The position numbers and the translations under genes were made by a program. The notes under the pieces were generated by a model, which saw only the letters and a program-made list of their open reading frames with translations, had not been told where the DNA came from and searched no databases. A stretch of 64,000 bases of DNA, taken from Gulosibacter chungangensis (GTDB lineage: Bacteria; Actinomycetota; Actinomycetes; Actinomycetales; Microbacteriaceae). Positions within the stretch are counted from its first letter, which is position 1, and each line of letters starts with the position of its first letter. Of this stretch, positions 23,685-32,310 are shown piece after piece. The stretch lies in assembly GCF_008831155.1 (NCBI RefSeq), contig NZ_WBKB01000001.1:1-64000 (forward strand), read 5' to 3'.

Positions 23685-25271
23685 CTAGAAGTCACTAAAG
23701 GGGCGGGCGATGCGGAACCGGACCCGCATGCCGGGCGCCAATTGCCCGGCTCGGTCGAGGTCCGCATCCACCACAACACCGATGACGGGATAGCCGCCCG
23801 TGGTCGGATGATCACGCAAGAACAAGACCGGCTGGCCGTCGGTCGGCACCTGGATGGCGCCCGCCACAGCTCCCTCGCTCGGGAGCTCTGACACGGTGGC
23901 ACGCTGCAGCGGCTCATCGGCCGCCAAGCGGGCTCCGACCCGATCGGACTGCGGGGTCACGAGCCAATCTTGCGAGGTTAGGGTCTCGACCCCTTCGGGG
24001 GTGAACCAGTCGGTGCGCGGACCGAGCACCACATTCAAGGTGACGCACTCTTCGGCAGCCGCCGGTTCCGAGCTTGCGATACCGCCCGGCTCGACCGGGC
24101 CGGCGAGCGCCGCATCCCCCACCGCCAGCACATCGCCAGCCTTGAGCATCGGCGCACCGAGACCCGAGAGTGTGTCCGTGCTGCCGCTGCCGAGCACGAC
24201 GGGGCTGACAAAACCGCCGCGAATCGCGAGGTACCCGCGCTGCCCGCGCTGAAAGCCCGCGATCTTGATCCGGTCGCCGGCCGCAATAGCGGTCGGCGCA
24301 TCCGCTGCGAGGGGATATTCGAGCCCTTCCGAGCTGATCAGGCTGCGACGGCCCGAGGCACCCACCCAGGCAATTACGCCGTCGGTGTGCGACAGCAGTT
24401 CTGCCGCTCCGCCCGCGAACTCGAGCGCGACCGTATCGGGTTCGTTCCCCACCCGGAGGTTCGCGGCACGCAGCGCACCCCGGTCGGCGGCACCGGATTC
24501 GTCGATCCCAATGTCCGCGAATCCGGGCCGGCCGTAATCTTGCAGCAGCAGCTGCATCCCGGGGCGGACGACCTCGATGGCCGCCGCTCCCGGCGCGACT
24601 TCCGGCAGTGCGCTCGTCGGCACGGCCGCTTGGGACAGATCGATTTCCTCGCGCACGGCGGCGTAGCGAACTTCCTGCCCGGGCTGGATCAGCGCGGGTG
24701 CCTCCCGGTCGAGGTCCCACATCCGCTGCGGTGTGCGACCGAGCAGCTGCCAGCCGCCCGGCGATTCCCGCGGATAGACCGCCGAGAATCCGCCCGCGAG
24801 CGCCACAGCCCCAGCCGGGATGCGCGTACGCGGTGACGGCCGACGGGGCAGATCAAAGAGCGGATCATTGCCCACGCAATACACAAACCCCGGCGCGAAT
24901 CCAGCGAAGGCACCCTGCCAGGTCGCCTCGGTGTGCCGTCGGACCACTTCCGCTACGGACACGTTCAAGAGCCCGGCGATCTCCTCGATGTCCTCGCCCC
25001 GGTAGACGACCGGGATCGTCACCGGCGGCAGCTCCGAAACCACGTGCTCGGCGGCCGGAACACCCCGCAGTGTTGCGGCGAGATCCCGCGCTTGAGTCAG
25101 CCTGGGATCGAACCGCACGAGGATCGTGGTCGCGGCCGGCACCAGCTCCCTGACCGCGTCGAGCCGGGCCGCCGTCAAGGCAGCGTAGTGAGCCAGCACG
25201 GCATCCAGGTTCTGGTATTCGAGGAGTAGCGCCCGCTCTCCAGCCGGGAGGATGCGCGTAATCGGTGACAT
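23685..25271 (-). CDS. pxpBC: Fused 5-oxoprolinase subunits B and C (KipI-KipA / AHS1-AHS2)
   Basis: The 528-residue protein joins two normally separate subunits. Residues 1 to about 220 are PxpB/KipI-like (FAPGFVYCVGNDPLFDLPRR, PAGAVALAGGFSAVYPRESP, GGWQLLGRT). Residues about 235-525 are PxpC/KipA-like (VVRPGMQLLLQDYGRPGFAD, SGAADRGALRAANLRVGN). With PxpA these subunits perform ATP-dependent opening of 5-oxoproline to glutamate in known systems. The same domains form the carboxyltransferase part of urea carboxylase. The gene lies 12 nt after pxpA and 17 nt before the biotin carboxylase, clearly one transcript. The true substrate could be another lactam or amide. Confidence 0.93.
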   Translation of the reverse strand: MSPITRILPAGERALLLEYQNLDAVLAHYAALTAARLDAVRELVPAATTILVRFDPRLTQARDLAATLRGVPAAEHVVSELPPVTIPVVYRGEDIEEIAGLLNVSVAEVVRRHTEATWQGAFAGFAPGFVYCVGNDPLFDLPRRPSPRTRIPAGAVALAGGFSAVYPRESPGGWQLLGRTPQRMWDLDREAPALIQPGQEVRYAAVREEIDLSQAAVPTSALPEVAPGAAAIEVVRPGMQLLLQDYGRPGFADIGIDESGAADRGALRAANLRVGNEPDTVALEFAGGAAELLSHTDGVIAWVGASGRRSLISSEGLEYPLAADAPTAIAAGDRIKIAGFQRGQRGYLAIRGGFVSPVVLGSGSTDTLSGLGAPMLKAGDVLAVGDAALAGPVEPGGIASSEPAAAEECVTLNVVLGPRTDWFTPEGVETLTSQDWLVTPQSDRVGARLAADEPLQRATVSELPSEGAVAGAIQVPTDGQPVLFLRDHPTTGGYPVIGVVVDADLDRAGQLAPGMRVRFRIARPFSDF

Positions 25272-25283
25272 TGTCGCGTCCGC

Positions 25284-26045
25284 CTAGCTCACAAAGGGTG
25301 AGATTTGAACGCCCTCGCGGAGCAAGAGCTCGCGCACCGCGACCGCCATTTGCACCGCACCCGCGCTGTCGCCATGCACACAGATTGAGTCGGCCTCGAG
25401 CGTAATTTCACGACCGTCGATGGTGGTGAGCTTGCGCGTTTCCACCAGCTGCAGCATCCGGTCGGCAACGAGCCGCGGATCGTGCAACACCGAACCCGCC
25501 TTGGTTCGCGACACGAGCGCGCCATCGGCTTCATAGGCACGGTCGGCGAAGGCCTCAAGCGCGACGGTCAACCCCAGCCCCTCGGCAACCCTGGCGCTTT
25601 CGCTACCGCTGAGGCACAGCAGCACCAGGGCGGGGTCAATCGCGCGCACGGCCGCGGCCACAACCCTCGCGATCCGCGCATCCTTCGCCATCGTGTTGTA
25701 GAGCGCACCGTGCGGCTTCACATACCGCACCGGCACTTCGACCCGTCGTGCCAAGCCGAGGAGCGCCCCGAGCTGGTATTCCACATCCGCCTGCAGCACG
25801 CTGTCTTCAACCGTCATCGGCGAGCGGCCGAAGTTCGCGTAGTCGCGATACCCCGGATGCGCGCCCACGATGACGCCGCGTGCCTTCGCCTCGGCGAGCG
25901 TGGTGTGGATGCCGATCGGGTCACCGGCGTGGAATCCGCACGCGACATTCGCGCTGCTGACGATTTGGAGCATGCCAGCGTCGTCCGCCACGTGACGGTC
26001 CGGGGTGTTCTCCCCCAGATCGGAATTGAGATCGATCGATGCCAT
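25284..26045 (-). CDS. pxpA: 5-oxoprolinase subunit A, LamB/YcsF family
   Basis: This 253-residue cytoplasmic hydrolase subunit contains the family hallmarks: [12 protein letters not shown] at the N-terminus, [13 protein letters not shown] near residue 31, [18 protein letters not shown] near 60 and VKPHGALYN near 108. Length is normal. PxpA acts with PxpB and PxpC in ATP-dependent cleavage of 5-oxoproline, a damage product of glutamine and glutathione. It is followed at once by pxpBC and preceded, 94 nt upstream, by the transporter permease gene in the same direction, with no terminator visible between. Confidence 0.95.
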   Translation of the reverse strand: MASIDLNSDLGENTPDRHVADDAGMLQIVSSANVACGFHAGDPIGIHTTLAEAKARGVIVGAHPGYRDYANFGRSPMTVEDSVLQADVEYQLGALLGLARRVEVPVRYVKPHGALYNTMAKDARIARVVAAAVRAIDPALVLLCLSGSESARVAEGLGLTVALEAFADRAYEADGALVSRTKAGSVLHDPRLVADRMLQLVETRKLTTIDGREITLEADSICVHGDSAGAVQMAVAVRELLLREGVQISPFVS

Positions 26046-26139
26046 GAGATTACTTTCGCCTATTTCGGTTGGTAATCACTGGCTTGCCACCCCATAGTGA
26101 GCCCGAACACGCTGCCGCGCAGTAGTTTCGGAAGCTGAG

Positions 26140-26979
26140 CTAAGCCCACTTCTTAAGGGCGGCCTTTTCGGCGATCGCGAAGACGGTGTCACAGAGCTTG
26201 CCGAGCACCGCGAGCAGGATGATGGCGAGGATCATGCGGTCCACGCGGCCGTTATTTTGCGAGTCGGTAAGCAGGAACCCGAGGCCCTGCGACGAGGCCA
26301 ACAGCTCCGCAGCGACCACGAACAGCCAGGCTTGCGCGAGCGCCAAGCGCAGGCCCGAGAGAATGGCGGGCAGTGCCGCGGGGATCCGCACCGCGGTGAG
26401 CAGTCGCACCCCGTGAAGCCCGAAGGCCTTCCCCGCCTCGATCAGATGCGGGTCCACGTGGCGCAGTGCCGAAGCGACTGTCGTGTACACCGGGAAGAAC
26501 GCACCGATGGCGACCAGCGTCACCTTCGAGTCTTCACCGATTCCGATCCAGATCGCCAGCAGCGGCACCCAGGCCAGCCCGGTCACCGCGCGGAACGCCC
26601 CAATGGTCGGCGCGAACAGCCCGTGCGTGAGCTTTGAAAGTCCGATAGCCGAGCCGATCACGATGCCAAGCACAGCACCGATCAGGAACCCGAGCAGCAC
26701 GCGCTGCAAGGAAATACCGATGTGCCCGAAGAACTGACCGCGGTCGACCAGATCGATAGCCGCATCCCACACCGCAACCGGTGCCGGCAGCTGCACGGGC
26801 GTGAAGATGCCCGCGCTCGTGCTCCACTGCCACAGTGCGAGCAGCACCACTGGCACAATCACGCCGATGGCCCAACCGAAGTTACGTCGACGACGCTTCC
26901 GGGGCGCGGCGGACTCGGGCTTCGGCGTCGGTGGAACCTCGCTGCTCGCGGTGTCCGTCAGTTCAATCGTGCTGCTCAT
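26140..26979 (-). CDS. ABC transporter permease, SsuC/TauC-like
   Basis: A 279-residue integral membrane protein from the ATG at 26979, chosen because GGAGG lies 7 nt upstream; the longer ORF adds a low-complexity Arg/Thr/Ser extension. An N-terminal cytoplasmic stretch (about 45 residues) precedes six hydrophobic helices, and the coupling (EAA-like) loop is IEAGKAFGLHG. It belongs to the nitrate/sulfonate/bicarbonate permease family. It is the third gene of the ATPase-binding protein-permease set and lies directly upstream of pxpA. Confidence 0.92.
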   Translation of the reverse strand: MSSTIELTDTASSEVPPTPKPESAAPRKRRRRNFGWAIGVIVPVVLLALWQWSTSAGIFTPVQLPAPVAVWDAAIDLVDRGQFFGHIGISLQRVLLGFLIGAVLGIVIGSAIGLSKLTHGLFAPTIGAFRAVTGLAWVPLLAIWIGIGEDSKVTLVAIGAFFPVYTTVASALRHVDPHLIEAGKAFGLHGVRLLTAVRIPAALPAILSGLRLALAQAWLFVVAAELLASSQGLGFLLTDSQNNGRVDRMILAIILLAVLGKLCDTVFAIAEKAALKKWA

Positions 26980-26994
26980 TGTTCGCCTCCAGGC

Positions 26995-27028
26995 TCGCTG
27001 CGCGGTGCTAGTTCGCTGCGCGGTGCTA
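26995..27028. repeat. 18-nt period tandem duplication at the end of the binding-protein gene
   Basis: TCGCTGCGCGGTGCTA occurs at 26995-27010 and again at 27013-27028. The second copy includes the stop codon of the solute-binding protein, and the first lies in the leader of the permease gene. It looks like a local replication-slippage duplication. Confidence 0.75.
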
Positions 27029-28024
27029 TTCGGTGCTGCCGTTGACCGCAGTCTCGGCAAACTGCGGGTCAAAGAGGGTGTCGAGTGCCTCGTCAAAGGC
27101 CTCCTGGTTGGTGACGTCACCGCTTTCGACCATGAAACCGCCGATGGTCGCGAGGGTGGGACCGAGCTCTTCCTGCACGGGCACCGGGTTGTTTTCGAAG
27201 TTGAATCGGCTCAGCGCGAGCGCCGCGACGTCTTCTTCGAGGCCCGCTTCGGCCATGTAAATGTCGAGGGTCTCTTCCGGGTTCTCAGCGACCCACTGGC
27301 GCGCCTTTTCATAGGTGTCGATGACCACCTGCACGGTCTCCGGGTGCTGCTCAATGAACGACTCGTTCGCATTCAGGAAGATCGGGCTGATCAGCGAAGG
27401 GTCGGTGTAGAGAATCTCGTTGCCGTTCAGCTCTGCCGAAGCCATGATCGGGTCCAGACCGCTCCACGCATCCACGGTGCCGTTTTCGAGCGCGGTGCGG
27501 CCGTCGGCGTGCTGCAGGTTCTCGAGCGTGACGTCATCCGCAGTCAGCCCGTGCTGCTCGAGCGCCTGGAGCGCAAAGAAATACGGGTCGGTGCCGCGGG
27601 TGACGGCGATCGTCGAACCGGCGAGGTCTTCGACGCTTTGAAGGTCGGAGCCTTCGGGCACGACGAAGCCGAAGCCTTCACTCGCGTGCGTGATGTACAC
27701 GGTCTTAATCTTGGTACCGTTCGCGCGCGCCTGCACGGCGGGGCCACCGCCGGTGGTGGCGATGTCGGCGGTCTCCGCACGCAGCGACTCGTTCGCCTTG
27801 TTCGAACCAGCCGAGAAGATCCAGTTCACGTCCACACCCTCGAGCTCTTCCTCGAGCCAGCCCTGGTCCTTGATCACGAGGCTCAGGATGCTGTAGGTCG
27901 CGTAATCGATATTGAGCTCGGTGAGTTCGCCGTCGGCCTGAGCCGAGGAGCAACCCGCGAGCGCCGAAACGCCAATCGTCGCGGTGGCAATCCCAGCGAG
28001 CACTCGCTTGAGGGTCTTGTTCAT
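27026..28024 (-). CDS. ABC transporter substrate-binding lipoprotein, SsuA/TauA-like
   Basis: The 332-residue lipoprotein has a signal peptide and lipobox LAGC (Cys25). The mature part has the two-lobe NMT1/SsuA-type fold signature (IVKDQGWLEEE-like start, ATTGGGPAVQARANG near residue 95, DLAGSTIAVTRGTDPYFF near 140). It captures a small anionic or aromatic solute outside the membrane and passes it to the permease. The family covers sulfonates, taurine, nitrate and thiamine precursors, so the ligand cannot be named. Its linkage to pxpA-pxpBC suggests that the cargo could be a lactam or amide used by that pathway. Confidence 0.92.
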   Translation of the reverse strand: MNKTLKRVLAGIATATIGVSALAGCSSAQADGELTELNIDYATYSILSLVIKDQGWLEEELEGVDVNWIFSAGSNKANESLRAETADIATTGGGPAVQARANGTKIKTVYITHASEGFGFVVPEGSDLQSVEDLAGSTIAVTRGTDPYFFALQALEQHGLTADDVTLENLQHADGRTALENGTVDAWSGLDPIMASAELNGNEILYTDPSLISPIFLNANESFIEQHPETVQVVIDTYEKARQWVAENPEETLDIYMAEAGLEEDVAALALSRFNFENNPVPVQEELGPTLATIGGFMVESGDVTNQEAFDEALDTLFDPQFAETAVNGSTE

Positions 28025-28105
28025 GGTGTGTCTTCCTGGTCGTGAGGGTTGTCGTTGTTCAGTCTTGCGGGCCGGGTCTTGTCGTTTCGCCGGTAGATGC
28101 GCGGC

Positions 28106-28945
28106 CTAGGCTTCCGAGGAAAGCTCCACACCCAGCCGGTCAAGGAGCCGATGCCGCAGCTCGCCAAACTCGTCCGAGGTGGTACTGCGTGGACGCGCTT
28201 CTTTCGGCTCCACCACATCGATGACGGTGGCCCCAGGGATCGTTTCGCCGTTGCGTTCCTCTTTCCCGAGCACCAGCACGGTGTCGGCAAGCTTCAGCGC
28301 CTCGTCAACATCGTGGGTGACAAAGAGCACCGTCGTGGGCGATGCCGCGTGAATGTCGAGCAGTAGATCGTGCATCCGCAGCCGAGTCAATGCATCCAAT
28401 GCCCCGAAGGGCTCATCGAGCAGCAGCACCTCGGGGTCGCGCGCGAGCGCGCGGGCGAGCGAGGTGCGCTGCGCCATCCCGCCGGAGATCTCCCGCGGAC
28501 GGTGGTCGGTAAATTCCGAAAGGCCGACGAGTTCCAGCAGCTCGCGCACCCGCGCTTTTCCCGCATCCTTGTCGAGGCTGCGAGGCAGCCCGAGCGAGAC
28601 GTTCTCGAACACCGAGCGCCAAGGCAAAAGGCGCGCCTCCTGGAACGCCACGCCGCAGCGACTGTCATAGGGCTGCACCGGAGTGCGGTCGATCGTCGCT
28701 TCACCGGTGGTCGGCCCCTCGCCGAGGCCTGCAGCCAGGCGCAGCAGTGTGGATTTCCCCGAACCACTCGCGCCGATCAGCGCCACGATGTGCCGCGGCG
28801 GGATGGTCAGCGAAATGTCACGCAACACCAGGTGTGCCCCGTCGGCAGTCGGGAATGACTTCGTGACACCACGGAATTCCACCGTGCCCGCGGTGGTCGA
28901 ACCCGGCTGAGAGGATGCGCTACGGGCACCTACGTTCACTGTCAT
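28106..28945 (-). CDS. ABC transporter ATP-binding protein, SsuB/TauB-like
   Basis: A 279-residue ATPase. Walker A is GASGSGKST, the Q-loop lies in VAFQEARLLPW, the signature is EISGGMAQR, Walker B is VLLLDEPFGALD and the switch His is FVTHDVDEAL. It is the first gene of the leftward transporter set, 81 nt ahead of the binding protein. A small hairpin (28960-28974, 5-bp stem) lies just before the start. The Shine-Dalgarno sequence is weak. Confidence 0.93.
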   Translation of the reverse strand: MTVNVGARSASSQPGSTTAGTVEFRGVTKSFPTADGAHLVLRDISLTIPPRHIVALIGASGSGKSTLLRLAAGLGEGPTTGEATIDRTPVQPYDSRCGVAFQEARLLPWRSVFENVSLGLPRSLDKDAGKARVRELLELVGLSEFTDHRPREISGGMAQRTSLARALARDPEVLLLDEPFGALDALTRLRMHDLLLDIHAASPTTVLFVTHDVDEALKLADTVLVLGKEERNGETIPGATVIDVVEPKEARPRSTTSDEFGELRHRLLDRLGVELSSEA

Positions 28946-29084
28946 TTTCGCTCACTTACCCGCCATGTCGGCGGTTCGTCGGCATTTAGGGGACGCCCCA
29001 CCCTAGTTCGCGGGCGAAAGCGATTCACCCCGGGACGTAACACTGCGACGCGAAACGGCCGAGCGAGGTACGTCTTCCACGACA

Positions 29085-29130
29085 AAGACAGCGGTGCCCC
29101 AGTGGAATTCCACTGGGGCACCGCTGTCTT
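29085..29130 (-). terminator. Intrinsic terminator after catalase
   Basis: A perfect 46-nt palindrome (23-bp arms, 29085-29107 and 29108-29130) is followed leftward by TTTG. It is about 38 nt past the catalase stop codon. With the arms continuous the loop will be formed by opening the central AATT. Confidence 0.88.
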
Positions 29131-29168
29131 ACCGAGCCCTATAGGGAGGTGCTCAGAACCTAGGCGAG

Positions 29169-30680
29169 CTACTTGTCAGCATCCTGGCCTTGGCCGGGTG
29201 CCGAAGCTGCCTGGGCGTTTTCGTGCCAGCGCTTCTCGATGCGCTCACCGATGGTCTGGTCAACGTTCTTCCAGTACTGGAAAGCGTTGGACAATACCGG
29301 CTCGATGACGCCGTCGAGGGCACCAGCTACGGTCTCCACGAACTTGTCGCGCTGTTCGTCATTGAAGACCTCGCGCACGAGCGTACCGGGCTGACCGAAG
29401 TCGTCATCCTCGGCGTGCAGCTCGTAGGCGCTGCGAACCAGCTCACCATCGGAGGTCCAACCGTTTTCAACCGGACCCAGGTTGTCGGCGTGGGGGCGAC
29501 CGAAGGAGTTCGGCGCGTAGACCGGGGCGTTACCCGAGTGGTCGAAACGCATGTTGCCATCAAAGGTGTAGCTGTTGACCTTGTTGATCGGACGGTTCAC
29601 CGGCAGCTGCGCAAAGTTCGTGCCGATGCGGGCACGCTGTGCGTCTGCGTAGCCGTACATGCGACCCATGAGCATCTTGTCCGGCGAGATGCCGGTGCCG
29701 GGGACGTAGTTCGACGGTGCAAACGCGGCCTGCTCGATCTCAGCGAAGAAGTTCGCCGGGTTCTCGTTCAGCGTCAGCTTGCCAACCTCGTGCAGCGGGT
29801 AGTCCTTGTGCGACCAGGTCTTGGTGAGGTCGAAGGGGTTGAAGCGGTAGGTCTTCGCCTCGTCGTACGGCATGACCTGCACCTTGAGCGTCCACGACGG
29901 GTTCTCGCCACGCTCAATCGCCTCGAAGAGGTCGCGGCGGTGGAACTCGGCGTCCTTACCGGCGAGCTCTTCAGCTTCCTGGTTCGACAGGAAGTGCACG
30001 CCCTGGTCGGACATCCAGTGATACTTCACCCAGAAGATTTCACCGTCCTTGTTGATCCAGGAGTAGGTGTGCGAGGAGTAACCGTTCATCTCACGCCAGC
30101 TGCGGGGCAGGCCACGCTCACCCATGAGGTAGGTCACCTGGTGTGCCGTTTCGGGGTTCTGGGTCCAGAAGTCCCACTGCATGGTGCCGCTACGAAGGCC
30201 CGAGTCAGGCAGACGCTTCTGCGAGCGGATGAAGTGGGGAAACTTCATCGGGTCACGGAGGAAGAACACCGGGGTGTTGTTGCCCACGATGTCGAGGTTG
30301 CCCTCTTCGGTGTAGAACTTCAGCGCGAACCCGCGAACGTCACGCCAGGTGTCGGGCGAACCCTGCTCACCGGCAACGGTCGAGAAACGAGCGAGCGAAC
30401 GGGTCGTGTTGCCCTTCTGGAACATGTGCGCGTGCGTCCACTGCGAAACATCCTCGGTCGCCTCGAAAACACCGAAAGCACCCGCGCCCTTGGCGTGCGG
30501 GTTACGCTCGGGCACACGCTCGCGGTTGAATGCCGAGAGCGTTTCAACGAGCTGGACATCGTGCAGGACGATGGGGCCGTTCGAACCAACGGTGAGCGAG
30601 TTGCGGTCGCTCTCCGCAGGGGCACCGTTCTGGCGGGTGGACGGCAGCGTCGGGTCAATTTGGGATTCGAATTGAGTCAC
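29169..30680 (-). CDS. katA: Monofunctional heme catalase
   Basis: A 503-residue clade 3-type catalase that breaks down hydrogen peroxide. The catalytic His is in [14 protein letters not shown], the catalytic Asn in [14 protein letters not shown] and the heme-ligand Tyr in [30 protein letters not shown] is also conserved. The start is taken as the GTG at 30680 ([10 protein letters not shown]), because GAGGAG lies 5 nt upstream; longer versions place the Shine-Dalgarno inside the gene. It lies 81 nt downstream of the Fur-family gene, consistent with joint expression from the repeat-bearing promoter at 31220-31270. Confidence 0.97.
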   Translation of the reverse strand: MTQFESQIDPTLPSTRQNGAPAESDRNSLTVGSNGPIVLHDVQLVETLSAFNRERVPERNPHAKGAGAFGVFEATEDVSQWTHAHMFQKGNTTRSLARFSTVAGEQGSPDTWRDVRGFALKFYTEEGNLDIVGNNTPVFFLRDPMKFPHFIRSQKRLPDSGLRSGTMQWDFWTQNPETAHQVTYLMGERGLPRSWREMNGYSSHTYSWINKDGEIFWVKYHWMSDQGVHFLSNQEAEELAGKDAEFHRRDLFEAIERGENPSWTLKVQVMPYDEAKTYRFNPFDLTKTWSHKDYPLHEVGKLTLNENPANFFAEIEQAAFAPSNYVPGTGISPDKMLMGRMYGYADAQRARIGTNFAQLPVNRPINKVNSYTFDGNMRFDHSGNAPVYAPNSFGRPHADNLGPVENGWTSDGELVRSAYELHAEDDDFGQPGTLVREVFNDEQRDKFVETVAGALDGVIEPVLSNAFQYWKNVDQTIGERIEKRWHENAQAASAPGQGQDADK

Positions 30681-30761
30681 ATTCACTCCTCGTGATTGTT
30701 CGGAATGTCGGTTTCTTCTCTTACGCACTACAAACTCATGACGCAGGTGGCAGCTGTTCCC

Positions 30762-31193
30762 TCAGGACGCGATGGGTACGGCGGCGCACTCGGGGCACTG
30801 CCCCCGATAGGTCACTTCCGCAACACGGACGTTGAAGCCGTCCGCGTGCGGGAACATGCACGGCGCCTCACCGATAGCGCAGTCGACATCGATGATCTTG
30901 CCGCAGTCATCGCAAATGAGGTGATGATGGTTATCGTCGGTGCGGGTCTCATACCGCGCCGGGGAACCATCCAGCCTCCGAATGAGTCCGCTCGCTACGA
31001 AGTCATCCAGGCTCACGTACACGGCTTGCTTCGTCAGGCTAGGCACGCGCGCTGCAGTGTGATGAAAGACTTCGTCGACCGATGCATGTGGATGCGCTTC
31101 CAGTGCTTCCAGCAGTGCGAGTCGCCGCGAGGTCACCCGCAGACCGGCCGCGCGGAGGCGGTCGGTCCAGGAATGCTGTTCGCGATCGGTCAT
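30762..31193 (-). CDS. Fur-family peroxide/iron-responsive repressor (PerR/FurA-like)
   Basis: A 143-residue metal-dependent DNA-binding repressor. Winged-helix DNA-binding domain at residues 1-85, then the dimerisation and metal domain with HHHLICDDCGK and CPEC, the two CxxC motifs of the structural zinc site. The gene order repressor-catalase is typical of PerR or FurA-type systems in which peroxide inactivates the repressor and turns on catalase. Whether iron or peroxide is the main signal cannot be decided from the sequence. The upstream AT-rich repeats at 31220-31270 are the predicted operators, implying autoregulation. Confidence 0.92.
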   Translation of the reverse strand: MTDREQHSWTDRLRAAGLRVTSRRLALLEALEAHPHASVDEVFHHTAARVPSLTKQAVYVSLDDFVASGLIRRLDGSPARYETRTDDNHHHLICDDCGKIIDVDCAIGEAPCMFPHADGFNVRVAEVTYRGQCPECAAVPIAS

Positions 31194-31219
31194 GTTGTTA
31201 CCTTATCGCTTTATTGATT

Positions 31220-31270
31220 AATTCAAAAGAGTATTTTGATGAATTCAAAAGAATCTTTTGAATAATTCAA
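31220..31270. promoter_or_regulatory. Triple Fur/PerR-type operator array
   Basis: AATTCAA occurs at 31220-31226, 31242-31248 and 31264-31270, exactly 22 nt apart. Two inverted repeats lie between them: a perfect 10-1-10 palindrome at 31243-31263 and a weaker one (TCAAAA-5-TTTTGA, 31223-31239). The array starts 27 nt upstream of the repressor start codon in an otherwise GC-rich context and fits binding of Fur-family dimers side by side. It may also cover the promoter of the rightward gene at 31364. Confidence 0.75.
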
Positions 31271-31363
31271 GATTACTGTGGGGTTCCGACAAGTCACTCA
31301 GAGCATCCACAACAGCGTGTCTCCGCTGGCCTGAGCAAGCACGAAACATGGCAGGATGGCGAC

Positions 31364-32224
31364 ATGGCACGGAAGCGACAGGACACCGAATTCACCGCGA
31401 CCCTCGCATCCGGCCGGCAGGCCACCGCCGACTTCGACGGCCCCTATGTCACGCTCCTCGTCGACGGCACGCCACAGTCCGAGATCAACCTCGAGGACCC
31501 AGCCGACCTCAGCTTCGGCTATATCCGCCACATGGGACACGTGCTCGACCTGGCTTTCCCGAAGCGTCAGGCTCTCACCGCGCTCCACCTCGGCGCCGGT
31601 GCGCTCACCATCCCGCGCTTTCTCGAACACACCCGGCCCGGCTCCCGCCAACAGGTCATCGAACTCGAACGAGACCTGATCGAGTTCGTCCGCGAGGTCG
31701 CCCCGCTACCCCAGCACGCATCCATTCGGATTCGCTACGGCGATGCTCGTGAGCAACTCGCGCGACTGCCTCGAGGCCTCGTCGGCAAGGTGGATGCGCT
31801 GGTCGTGGATGTCTTCGCCGGCGCCCAAACTCCCGCGCACGTTACCTCGCTGGAGTTCTTCACCGAGCTCGAAAGTTTCCTCGCGCCGGCTGGCGTACTG
31901 CTCGTGAATATCTCAGACGGGCACGATCTCGCATTCGCGCGCGGGGAAGTCGCGACGATTCGCGAGGCAATTGGGCCAACCCACTTGATTTCCGATCCGG
32001 CCGTATTTAAGGGTCGACGCTTTGGGAATATCGTCGCCGTCGCAACCCGCGAACACCGTGAGTTCCCGGGACTTGCCAGGTTGGCCGCATCCGGCTTTCC
32101 ACCCGCGACCGTGCACAGCGATGCCCAAACCTTCCAGTGGTTGCGCGGCGCATCCGCCGTGCGCGATGCTGACGCGACGCCCTCGCCTACCCCGGCAAGC
32201 TCACTCTTCACCCGCCGCTCTTAG
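31364..32224 (+). CDS. Spermidine synthase-like SAM-dependent methyltransferase-fold protein
   Basis: A 286-residue soluble protein of the spermidine synthase superfamily. The nucleotide-binding loop is LHLGAGALTIPRF near residue 77, an acidic residue follows strand 2 (QVIELERDLIEF), and IRYGDAREQL and VDALVVDVFAG complete the Rossmann core. It lacks the N-terminal membrane part of the fused MFS-type relatives. The clear polyamine-binding residues of SpeE are not evident, so polyamine synthesis is not assured. AGGA lies 8 nt before the ATG. It is divergent from the Fur/catalase operon. Confidence 0.8.
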   Translation: MARKRQDTEFTATLASGRQATADFDGPYVTLLVDGTPQSEINLEDPADLSFGYIRHMGHVLDLAFPKRQALTALHLGAGALTIPRFLEHTRPGSRQQVIELERDLIEFVREVAPLPQHASIRIRYGDAREQLARLPRGLVGKVDALVVDVFAGAQTPAHVTSLEFFTELESFLAPAGVLLVNISDGHDLAFARGEVATIREAIGPTHLISDPAVFKGRRFGNIVAVATREHREFPGLARLAASGFPPATVHSDAQTFQWLRGASAVRDADATPSPTPASSLFTRRS

Positions 32225-32310
32225 CGTGTCGCAACCGCTCCGGCGTCTCTATGCGGAGATCTGTGCGAACTACCACTGACCGGATGCGTTTGTGTCCATA
32301 CCCTTGTGGC

